A stretch of DNA of 64,000 nucleotides from JACDAL01 sp963849115 (GTDB lineage Bacteria; Actinomycetota; CADDZG01; WHSQ01): positions 992,001-1,056,000 of the forward strand of contig CAWKGK010000009.1 of assembly GCA_963849115.1 (NCBI GenBank), given 5' to 3'. The notes under the pieces are model-generated. The model was not told the origin of the DNA. It searched no databases and saw nothing but the letters and a program-made list of their open reading frames with translations. Shown here piece after piece: positions 57,020-63,880 of the stretch. A program made the translations under genes and the position numbers. The first letter of the stretch is position 1, and each line of letters starts with the position of its first letter.

Positions 57020-57848
57020 CTGGATGGGCCGGGCTTTCTCGGAGTGCTGGGATGGCCGCTGAACAGCACCTTGTCCCCGGTCATCCACAGGGCCGCATTC
57101 GAGGCACTGGGCATCCCGTGGACCTACCTGGCGTGGCCGATGCCGCCGGAGCGGCTCGCCGCCGCGGTCGACGGGTTGAGGGCGCTGGGTGCCGTGGGGG
57201 CAAACGTCACGATGCCCCACAAAGAGCCGGTGATGGAGCTGCTCGACGAAGTGTCGGCAGAGGCGCGCAGCCTCGGCGCGGTCAACACGATCTCTCGCGT
57301 GGGCGAATCACTCGTCGGTCACAACACCGATGTGGCCGGATTCAGCGCTTCTCTGCAACAGTCCGGCGTGGACATGTCGGGGCGCAGCGCGCTCGGTGCT
57401 GGGGGCCGGGGGAGCGGCGCGGGCGGTGGTGCGGGCGCTAGAACAGATGGGTGCGAACGACATCGCCGTCTGTGCCCGGCGTCAGGAGGCGGCAATTGCC
57501 GTCACGGGGCTCGCAAATAACGTTAACGCAGTGGCATGGGAGCGCCGGGAGGAGTCTGCGAAGACGGCCGCGCTCGTGGTCAACGCCACCCCTTTGAGCG
57601 CAGTAGGGGGCGATCCGCTTTCAGGCGCCCGCTTCGGGCCCGGCCAGGTGGTCGTGGACCTCGTCTATGTCCCGGCGGAGACCGAGCTGCTACGGCGAGC
57701 GCGCGCGGAGGGGGCTCAGGCCGTGGGGGGGCTCGGCATGCTGGTCCACCAGGCGGCGGCTTCGCTGAGAATTTGGACCGGCCTCGAGCCGCCGCTGGAG
57801 GCTATGGAGCGGGCCACCATGCCGAGTGGTGGTGAGGTGACCATATAG
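57020..57848 (+). pseudogene. aroE: Shikimate dehydrogenase AroE, interrupted by a frameshift
   Basis: Two overlapping frames give one AroE of about 275 residues. The first holds FLGVLGWPLNSTLSPVIHRAA, NVTMPHKEPVMELLDE (the catalytic-lysine segment) and AVNTISRVGESLVGHNTDVAGF. After SGRSAL the NADP-binding VLGAGGAARAVVRALEQ, ALVVNATPLSA, VVDLVYVPAETELLRRA and GLGMLVHQAAASLRIWTG continue in the +1 frame. One extra G at 57395-57396, or two lost bases, explains the shift. The start is also odd: CTG 57020 has GAGGGG 7 nt upstream, whereas GTG 57044 would cut the first beta strand. R2 copy 3 supplies the last codons. Confidence 0.8.
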
Positions 57849-57869
57849 AACATCTGAACACCACTGGGC
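57821..57869. repeat. R2 palindromic repeat, copy 3
   Basis: A 49-bp element matching copy 1 at about 39 of 49 positions, with ends GCCGAGTGGT (57821-57830) and ACCACTGGGC (57860-57869, one mismatch). It encodes PSGGEVTI and the stop of AroE, in a different reading frame from that used in rarA. Confidence 0.55.
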
Positions 57870-57892
57870 GAAGCGATGTCATCGGAGGACGG

Positions 57893-58264
57893 CTAAATGT
57901 TGAGCCCGCGCTCTATGTTCTGAAGCTCGCGGCGGGCCATGGCCAGGTTCGCCCTGCTCTTGTCGAGGCAGAGGTAGATGAACAAGCCCTCTCCACTTGC
58001 GCTCGACATCATTCGTAGGATGTGTATCTGAGTGCCCAGAGTGACGAGGATGTCCTCGATCTTGTCATCGAGACCCAGCCTGGACATGGTCTTCATCTTG
58101 GCCCTGATTACCTCGGTGGTGCCGGCGGCGGCGACCTCCAGGTCGAGATCAGGGCCTCCACCGTCGGTTCCGAGTGTCATGCCGCTGTTGTAGTCGACCA
58201 GTGCGACGCCAAGCGCGCCGTCGATCTCCATCGACGCCTTGAGGCTGTCTGCGACATTACCCAT
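57893..58264 (-). CDS. Roadblock/LC7 domain protein (last gene of the minus-strand GTPase operon)
   Basis: A 123-residue roadblock/LC7 (MglB-like) protein. It shows a helix (GNVADSLKASMEI), the strand pair GALGVALVDYNSGMTLGTDGGG, a long helix (AAGTTEVIRAKMKTMSRL), DKIEDILVTLGTQIHILRMM and GLFIYLCLDKSRANLAMARREL. Such homodimers act as GTPase-activating or scaffolding partners of Ras-like GTPases. ATG 58264 has GGAG 8 nt upstream. The 122-nt gap to the upstream LC7 gene is the longest in this operon. Confidence 0.75.
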   Translation of the reverse strand: MGNVADSLKASMEIDGALGVALVDYNSGMTLGTDGGGPDLDLEVAAAGTTEVIRAKMKTMSRLGLDDKIEDILVTLGTQIHILRMMSSASGEGLFIYLCLDKSRANLAMARRELQNIERGLNI

Positions 58265-58386
58265 CCGTTTACTCCATTTCTGTTGTTGGCGTCCCGGGGC
58301 TCTGACGGTGTATTTGTCGGCAATTGCTCTCGATACCTTGACGGGCGACCTCACGGACTGAATGTGGAAGGCGCGGCCCCACACGA

Positions 58387-58752
58387 TCAGCCGATGATGC
58401 CGGCGATGTGCGTGGCGATGCGACGGGCCTCGTGGTGCAGAAGCCCCAGGTTCACCTTGGCAGGGGCCACCACAGCAAGGACTCCCTTGCTTCCGGCGGC
58501 GTAGACGACGAGGTATCCGTCGCTCCCGCGCGTCAGGATCTCCTCGAAGTGGCCTTGCTCGAAGACCTGGACGATTCGCCGACCCAGGCCGAGGGCGGTG
58601 GCGGCCATTGCGGCCGTCCGCGGCGACTCGTCCTCGGCGATGTCATGCGCAAGCATGAGCCCGTCGGAGGAGGCGATCATCACTCCCTGAATGCCATCGA
58701 CCGAGGAACGCAGGGCCTTGATCGCCTGATGGAACCGTTCTGGATCAGCCAT
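58387..58752 (-). CDS. Roadblock/LC7 domain protein
   Basis: A 121-residue roadblock/LC7 protein: ALRSSVDGIQGVMIASSDGLMLAHDI, AAMAATALGLGRRIVQVFEQGHFEEILTRGSDGYLVVYAAG (split near residue 65) and GVLAVVAPAKVNLGLLHHEARRIATHI. This is the classical bacterial form with the SSDGL beta turn. It starts 6 nt after the V4R-like gene and probably forms a homodimer or heterodimer partnering the GTPase encoded at 59462. Confidence 0.84.
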   Translation of the reverse strand: MADPERFHQAIKALRSSVDGIQGVMIASSDGLMLAHDIAEDESPRTAAMAATALGLGRRIVQVFEQGHFEEILTRGSDGYLVVYAAGSKGVLAVVAPAKVNLGLLHHEARRIATHIAGIIG

Positions 58753-58758
58753 CTGTTC

Positions 58759-59418
58759 CTAGACCTCGATCACTACCGCGCCGGTGAAGGAGCTCGTCGG
58801 GGCGCTCAGCTTCGGATCGGCTAGATCTTGTGCCAGCGCCGCGGGTGGCGCTACCACGACGCGATAGGCGCTTCCGTCACCGGACAACTCGCGCGCATCG
58901 AGAGGTTGCCCGAATTTCTGTGTGAGCGCCCCGGAAACGACTCCCGACACCAGCATCCGTGCAGGTTTCGTGTCGAGCCCGGCGCCGATGCGAACTTCGC
59001 TCAGAACCCCGTGGTTGATCTCTACCAGAAGCAGCACGTGCGGTTCCGTATGCGCTTCCAATATCGTGATCCGAGCAGCCAGCCCGATGTGCATGGGCCA
59101 GAAGAGCGCGCCGCACGCGGCGCAGTGCTCCGACGCTCCGTGCGATCGAGCCCAGGTTCCGAAGTGCTGGGCCGCGGCGAGCCCGTAGGACTTGCCGAAG
59201 CCGTAGATCGATAGCTCGGCGCCCGCGCTTCCCAGAAGATCGTCCAGCACCGTGGGAAGCGTTATCGCCAGCGCCTGAGCGTCGACGATCACCACTGCGT
59301 TGCCTCCCGCGATAGCCCGCCCCGCACCCGGATCGCGCTCGAACGTGTTCCAGTAGCGCCGCGCCAGCGTACTGGCTTCCTGAAGCGCGCTGCTATCGAT
59401 CAAGCTTGCATCATTCAT
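58759..59418 (-). CDS. V4R-like putative sensor protein in the GTPase operon
   Basis: A 219-residue soluble protein that I can only place tentatively. The C-terminal half resembles V4R small-molecule-binding domains: a GFGKSYGLAAAQHFG helix, LLLVEINHGVLSE, then ARMLVSGVVSGALTQKFGQPLDAREL and a final beta pair (SAYRVVVAPP). Two cysteines (EHCAACGALFWP) could bind metal or haem. The N-terminal 80 residues are unassigned. ATG 59418 has AGGAGAAGG upstream. Its place between GTPase and LC7 genes suggests it feeds a ligand signal into the switch. Confidence 0.45.
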   Translation of the reverse strand: MNDASLIDSSALQEASTLARRYWNTFERDPGAGRAIAGGNAVVIVDAQALAITLPTVLDDLLGSAGAELSIYGFGKSYGLAAAQHFGTWARSHGASEHCAACGALFWPMHIGLAARITILEAHTEPHVLLLVEINHGVLSEVRIGAGLDTKPARMLVSGVVSGALTQKFGQPLDARELSGDGSAYRVVVAPPAALAQDLADPKLSAPTSSFTGAVVIEV

Positions 59419-59461
59419 CGCGCGAGCCTTCTCCTGCGCTCTGCACTTACGCAAAGGTGCA

Positions 59462-60037
59462 CTAGGCGACGCTTACTTCGGCGTCGTCGGCGAGCTGCGT
59501 GAGAACCTTGATTAGCAGCACCAGGAGAACTTCTTTGGCCGACTCCTTGTCGGTCGCTTCACACACAACGATGGTGGCGTCCGGACCGGCTCGCATGATG
59601 TCGTGTAGACGCTCGAGCAGTTCCGGATGGCTCGCACCGCGGTTGGCGGCGATAATGAAGGGAGCATCCGAGATGCCGCGGAAATGCTCCAAGATGGAGG
59701 CGGCCTCGTCGAGCGCCTGCTCGCCGCGCGACAGATCGGTCATGACAATGTAACCGTCCATTCCCTCCGCCAGCACGTCCCACATGAAGTCGAAGCGCTC
59801 CTGTCCGGGTGTCCCGAACAAGTAGAGCTCCGCCAGCATTTCTTCGTCTTTGACCGTGAGCTTGCCAAAGTCCATGGTTACCGTAGTGTGGTCCTTGGTT
59901 TCAGCAGTCTCGTCGGAGACTCCAGTCTCGGTTGAGAGCACTGGGATCTCTGAGATCGTCGAGATCAATGCCGTCTTGCCTGCCGCGAAGTGTCCGGTCA
60001 CGACGACCTTTATCGTCACTACCTCTAGTTGGCTCAT
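59462..60037 (-). CDS. Ras-like small GTPase (MglA/Arf-like)
   Basis: A 191-residue small GTPase. G1 VTGHFAAGKTALIST is near residue 13-27, a switch-I threonine lies in KDHTTVTMDFGKL, and G3 is ELYLFGTPGQERFDFMW near residue 70. The G4 position reads AANRGASHPEL rather than NKxD, so guanine specificity is not obvious. G5 may be VCEATDKES. The PGQERF switch II is Rab/Arf-like. It lies 7 nt after a DUF4388 gene and precedes the V4R-like and LC7 genes. A second GTPase gene runs off the window at 64000. Confidence 0.8.
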   Translation of the reverse strand: MSQLEVVTIKVVVTGHFAAGKTALISTISEIPVLSTETGVSDETAETKDHTTVTMDFGKLTVKDEEMLAELYLFGTPGQERFDFMWDVLAEGMDGYIVMTDLSRGEQALDEAASILEHFRGISDAPFIIAANRGASHPELLERLHDIMRAGPDATIVVCEATDKESAKEVLLVLLIKVLTQLADDAEVSVA

Positions 60038-60044
60038 GCTTCGG

Positions 60045-61388
60045 TCACAGTCCTCTGACCGCGGCGATGATCCGCTTCAGCGCACGCACTTTCGGTTGCG
60101 CCGGCGGTGGATCGTCGGAGGTCTCGGCCGGTTTTCTTGAGTTTGTCGAACGCGCTCCCGCGGCGGGCTGCACCGAGGCGCTCCCGGCCAGGTCCCGCAG
60201 CTCCTGCAGAGCCATAGTCCTGATGCCCGCGTTTTCGGCCCCCGACGGCCCCACGTCGATGGTCTCTGCGGGGGACAGCGGGGACTCCTCCTCCTCTTCT
60301 ACCGATTGGTTCTCCTCGAGATCTGTGCCGGCACGGTCCAGGTCCCAGAGCGGGCTCTCGCTCTCTGGCTCCAAATCGCCGACCTGCTCCTGCTCTTTAT
60401 CGTCGCGATCCTCCAGCGGATCGATCTGGGAATCGCCCTCGTGTCTCCACTCGTCGAGCTCCGGGCCGATCGGCTCAATCATGTCCAGCTCGGCTTGATC
60501 GCTCGGCGGTCCCTGGGGGAGCCCAGGCTCCAGGGGCTCCCAGGACAGGGCCAGGTCCTCGTCGGAAGAGTCGAGAGCGGGGGGAGAATCAAACGAGCCG
60601 AGAGCCTCCTCGAACACCTCGCGAGCGAGCGGGTCTGAGTCCGCCTCCAACACGGACGCCGGCTCTGCGGCGGCCGTAGCCTCGGCGTGCGGCTCGACCT
60701 CCATCAGACCGGAGCTGATGAGGGGGTGCAGTGCGCCGGCAACCTCGGCCTCTGAGCGATCCGTTGCGCGTGCCAGCTCTGAGATGGTTGCACGCTCGTT
60801 ACGGATTGTCGCCACCAGCAGAGCCCACTGTTCGCGGCTAACCGTCAGCTCCACCGAGTCATCCGTCAATGCGGAGGCGGCCGACACCAGGTCAGAGGGC
60901 GAAGAGATGTACTCCGAAATCGCGTCCCATTCGGCAAGCCGGTCTCTCACCTCGGCGACAAGCTCGTCGACTCTGAGCTTGTGCGCCGGGCCTATCGGGT
61001 GCAGCTCGTCGACCCGGAAGTCGAAAGTCCCACCTGAGCGCGGCATGCGCATGAGCTCGAACGCAGCGTCGGAGACGATGTGGTGCACGGCGTAAGCGAT
61101 CAGGTCGGCGGCCACCCCGCGTTCCGCGAGCGCCCGACCGGCCGCATGGCTGTGGCCCGCGCTCTCGAGCGCAGCATTCCAGTCTTCTCTGGGTATCCCG
61201 GCGGCGGCAACGGTGTCCTCGAGGTGCCCGGCACCTTCCCTGGTGGCGAAGTAGACCTCACCGTCGTCGAGATAGAGGACTCCGGCGATCTCTCCGGTCA
61301 CATGAAGCGCTCCCGTTTGCTTCGAGAACGAGAGAAGTTGGAGAATGTCTGCCACGGAGAAATTCTCCAGGCTCCCGTTCAGGAACAT
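60045..61388 (-). CDS. DUF4388 (PATAN-type) protein with long acidic linker
   Basis: A 447-residue soluble protein. The N-terminal DUF4388 domain (about 1-110) starts MFLNGSLENFSVADILQLLS and has GALHVTGEIAGVLYLDDGEVYFA. A winged-helix-like segment lies near 185-235 (LVATIRNERATISELARATD, EVAGALHPLISSGLMEVE). A low-complexity acidic region follows (about 240-400) and a basic helix closes the protein (VRALKRIIAAVRGL). DUF4388/PATAN domains link regulators to pilus or polarity machinery in other phyla. It is the first gene of the minus-strand operon. Confidence 0.72.
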   Translation of the reverse strand: MFLNGSLENFSVADILQLLSFSKQTGALHVTGEIAGVLYLDDGEVYFATREGAGHLEDTVAAAGIPREDWNAALESAGHSHAAGRALAERGVAADLIAYAVHHIVSDAAFELMRMPRSGGTFDFRVDELHPIGPAHKLRVDELVAEVRDRLAEWDAISEYISSPSDLVSAASALTDDSVELTVSREQWALLVATIRNERATISELARATDRSEAEVAGALHPLISSGLMEVEPHAEATAAAEPASVLEADSDPLAREVFEEALGSFDSPPALDSSDEDLALSWEPLEPGLPQGPPSDQAELDMIEPIGPELDEWRHEGDSQIDPLEDRDDKEQEQVGDLEPESESPLWDLDRAGTDLEENQSVEEEEESPLSPAETIDVGPSGAENAGIRTMALQELRDLAGSASVQPAAGARSTNSRKPAETSDDPPPAQPKVRALKRIIAAVRGL

Positions 61389-61911
61389 CGGGCGTCCTTT
61401 CCCTGAGGTGAAGCGTCCGCTTCAAGCTCTTCGGGACGGCGCTTGAGCGAGCGAGGCTCGCGGGACGGCGTCCCCCAACTCGCAGGCCACTCCAGAGCGC
61501 TAGCGATCCGCTGAAGGATCGCGAGAAAGATGTCGCCTGAGGTGACTCGACAGACTCATTTATCGTGCGTTCCAGGGGGGGTCTTTAGCAGGTCGGCCAA
61601 AGTAAGGCGCCGGGCCCAATCGCGGACAAAGTGCTGCGCAAAGTGTTATCGGGCTCAGACTGCGAGTTCAATCGCGCAGAGAGCCTTATCCGGATGCGCC
61701 GCGTGACTTCCCGCTCCCGCGCACGATACCTTTAGGCGTCGGGGAGCGTGAGGGGCCGGCGCCTCGATCGCTCGAAGGGTATCGTTCGTCGCAGGGGGTG
61801 GGCGCGAGCCGAGCCCGTGTGGCCCCCCGCTCAATTCGGCGGCAGCATCAGCCGAATCAAGTGGGCAAGGTTGCGACCGGCTGCCGACGAGCACATAAGA
61901 AGGAGGGCCAC
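61389..61911. other. 523-bp divergent intergenic region, highly structured
   Basis: No protein gene is visible. Inverted repeats are: GCGAGC-GAG-GCTCGC (61447-61461), GGGAC-GGC-GTCCC (61462-61474), GCGATCC-GCTGAA-GGATCGC (61503-61522, followed by an R3-like GAGAAAGATGTCG), the long stem 61723-61785, and ATTCGGC/GCCGAAT (61834-61857). Promoter candidates are GTGACT (61703-61708) with TACCTT (61727-61732) for the plus operon, and TTGAAC with TAACAC 17 nt apart on the minus strand near 61640-61670. AAGGAGG precedes GTG 61912. Leaders this long are exceptional in a window dominated by leaderless genes. Confidence 0.5.
61723..61785 (+). promoter_or_regulatory. Long inverted repeat in the leader of the plus-strand GTPase operon
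   Basis: ACGATACCTTT (61723-61733) pairs with AAGGGTATCGT (61775-61785) over 11 bp with one T-G wobble. Inside it AGGCG (61734-61738) pairs with CGCCT (61760-61764). The left arm overlaps a possible -10 (TACCTT), so this may be an operator or a leader structure. Confidence 0.35.
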
Positions 61912-62751
61912 GTGACCAAGGCCGAAGCGATGGCAGCTGCGCTGAACGAATTCCTCGACGTCTCCTGGGAGGTTGAGGCCGCCGCGGTAGTGAGCCCGGA
62001 TGGCCTTCCCATGGCCTCGGCGCTTCCTCCCGACGTCGAGGAGGACCGCCTCGCGGCGATGAGCGCGTCTCTGCTCACCCTCGGCGAGAGGGCCGCACAC
62101 AACCTCAACCGGGGTGAGCTGGCGCAGGTCCTGGTCGAGGGAGAGCGCGGCTATGTCCTGTTGATGGCGGCCGGCCCCAACGCCGTTCTTGTCGCCGTCA
62201 CTTCCCACGACGCCAAAGTCGGGTTGGTGTTGTTCGAGATGAAAAAAGCGGTGGAAACCATCGCCGCAGTCATGGACGGGTCCTACAGACAGGCGGGGGC
62301 CGCGAGCCAGACGGAGATCGCCGTCGATCCTGCCGCCCTCGGGGAGCCAGATGTCGTGTCCCGTGTGAATGAAGTCGGCGCACCCCCGGCACCTCCTGAA
62401 CGGATCTGGGAGTCGGGGTCCAGCGAGTGGCGGTCGGGCACTGCGGAGCCGCAACCCGCAGCGTCGGAGGAGACCATTCCCGCCGAGGCGAGCGCCACTG
62501 CAGGAGAAGTCGTCGAGCCCGGCGGGGCCGCCGAAGCCGACCCTGCCGCATGGGACCCGCATGGCTCCCCGGTGGGCGCCGAGCAACAGGACACGGCCGA
62601 CGAAGGCAGTGACGGCGAGCCCACCGACGGCGAGCCCGCCGCGGCAGGCTGGCATCACCGACGCGCCCAGACGCGCTCCCAAGATCCTGCCCCCGAGAGC
62701 TCCGTGACGGCCGACCCCGCGGAGTCAGAGCCCGCGCCGAGCTGGCGGTAA
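61912..62751 (+). CDS. Roadblock/LC7 protein with long disordered C-terminal tail
   Basis: A 279-residue protein. Residues 1-120 form a roadblock/LC7 domain: AEAMAAALNEFLDVSWEVEAAAVVSPDGLPMAS, split near residue 20, then AMSASLLTLGERAAHNLNRGELAQVLVEGERGYVLLMAAG and AVLVAVTSHDAKVGLVLFEM. Residues 125-279 are a low-complexity acidic, Pro/Ala-rich tail, likely disordered. GTG 61912 with AAGGAGG 5 nt upstream is clearly the start. It is followed 15 nt later by a DUF4388 gene and then a GTPase gene, mirroring the divergent operon. Confidence 0.78.
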   Translation: MTKAEAMAAALNEFLDVSWEVEAAAVVSPDGLPMASALPPDVEEDRLAAMSASLLTLGERAAHNLNRGELAQVLVEGERGYVLLMAAGPNAVLVAVTSHDAKVGLVLFEMKKAVETIAAVMDGSYRQAGAASQTEIAVDPAALGEPDVVSRVNEVGAPPAPPERIWESGSSEWRSGTAEPQPAASEETIPAEASATAGEVVEPGGAAEADPAAWDPHGSPVGAEQQDTADEGSDGEPTDGEPAAAGWHHRRAQTRSQDPAPESSVTADPAESEPAPSWR

Positions 62752-62766
62752 CGACGGAGTGATGTA

Positions 62767-63867
62767 GTGCTGAAGGGCAGTCTCGATGGGTTCATGTTGC
62801 CGGAGTTGTTCCGGCTGTTCTCGCGTTCCCAGAAAACCGGACGGCTCGACGTCGTGCGTCGCGCGGGGCGTGGTCACGTCTATTTCCGGGCCGGAGCCAT
62901 CTACTTTGCGACGTCGAGCCTGGCGCGCGTGCCCTTAGGTCGCAAGCTCATCTCCCTGGGACTCTTGACCGAACGTCAGCTGATGGAGGCGCTCGACATC
63001 AATGCCGTCACCGATCAGAGGGTGGGCGATGTACTGGTGTCGATAAATGCAATCAGCCGCCCCCAGCTCGAGGGGGCGCTGCGAGCCCAGATCGAGGACG
63101 CGGTCTTCGACCTCATGCGCTGGGACCGGGGCGAGTTCTCCTGGCAACCCGACATGGCAGTGGACGCTGACATAACCCTCGACCTCACGGTTGAGGATCT
63201 CATCATGGAAGCGTCTCGAAGAATCGACGAGCTGGAGCTGATCCAGGACCAAATTCCTTCCCCCGAGTCGGTCATGACCATGGCCGCAGAGGCTCCCCGA
63301 ACCGGTGCCCGGATAACGATCGCGCCCGAGGAGTGGCGGGTCCTCGTGCTGGTGGACGGCCGCCGGTCGGTCGCCGAGGTCGCCGCCCTCTCCACCATCG
63401 ACGACGATAAAGCCCTCAGGGTCCTCCACGGCCTTGCGCGCGCCGGCCTCATCGAGTTGATGTCCGGAGACCGAGGGCTTGCCCAGACCAGTCGCGGGCA
63501 GCCCGAGGATGGCGGGGAGGCCGCCTCCGGGCGCCAGAGGGCGATCGGCTGGTCGGGGAGCAGTTTCACGCCCGAGGATGCCGAAGGCGGGGGCGTCATC
63601 GATGATCCCGAGTTCTTCCTTCGGCCCGTGGAGCCTCCTCCCGAGGCGTCGGAGTGGTTCTCCGATCCGGAGCCGGCGGTGACGAGCTTCGACGAGCCTG
63701 CTCCCGGAGAGCTTGTGAGCCGGGAGCTTCTCGAGGAACCAATCGGGACACAAACGCCGGCAGCGGGGCAGGACGAAGGTTCGAACAGTCCCAGGCGCGT
63801 GGAAGACGAAGAAGAGATTGACTCGGAGCTAGTGGCCAAGCTGATCGACGGGCTCAAAAGCTTGTAG
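62767..63867 (+). CDS. DUF4388 (PATAN-type) protein
   Basis: A 366-residue soluble protein. The N-terminal DUF4388 domain shows KGSLDGFMLPELFRLFSRSQKTGRLDVV, GRGHVYFRAGAIYFATS, PLGRKLISLGLLTERQLMEAL and DAVFDLMRWDRGEFSWQPD. A winged-helix-like segment near 185-240 reads EEWRVLVLVDGRRSVAEVAALS and ALRVLHGLARAGLIELM, then an acidic disordered tail follows. It closely parallels the gene at 60045 but adds an MSHA/T2SE-N-like LGRKLISLGLLTERQ element, which is frequent in type IV pilus ATPases. GTG 62767 has GGAG 7 nt upstream. Confidence 0.74.
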   Translation: MLKGSLDGFMLPELFRLFSRSQKTGRLDVVRRAGRGHVYFRAGAIYFATSSLARVPLGRKLISLGLLTERQLMEALDINAVTDQRVGDVLVSINAISRPQLEGALRAQIEDAVFDLMRWDRGEFSWQPDMAVDADITLDLTVEDLIMEASRRIDELELIQDQIPSPESVMTMAAEAPRTGARITIAPEEWRVLVLVDGRRSVAEVAALSTIDDDKALRVLHGLARAGLIELMSGDRGLAQTSRGQPEDGGEAASGRQRAIGWSGSSFTPEDAEGGGVIDDPEFFLRPVEPPPEASEWFSDPEPAVTSFDEPAPGELVSRELLEEPIGTQTPAAGQDEGSNSPRRVEDEEEIDSELVAKLIDGLKSL

Positions 63868-63880
63868 TGAAGCGAATCCG

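Noticed and set aside
61389..61600. Possible c-di-GMP or c-di-AMP riboswitch in the divergent leader
   Set aside because: Hairpins and GGGAC motifs are present, but the conserved GEMM core (GNRA tetraloop helix with GGACGCAAAGCC-type junction) and the ydaO core could not be matched on either strand.
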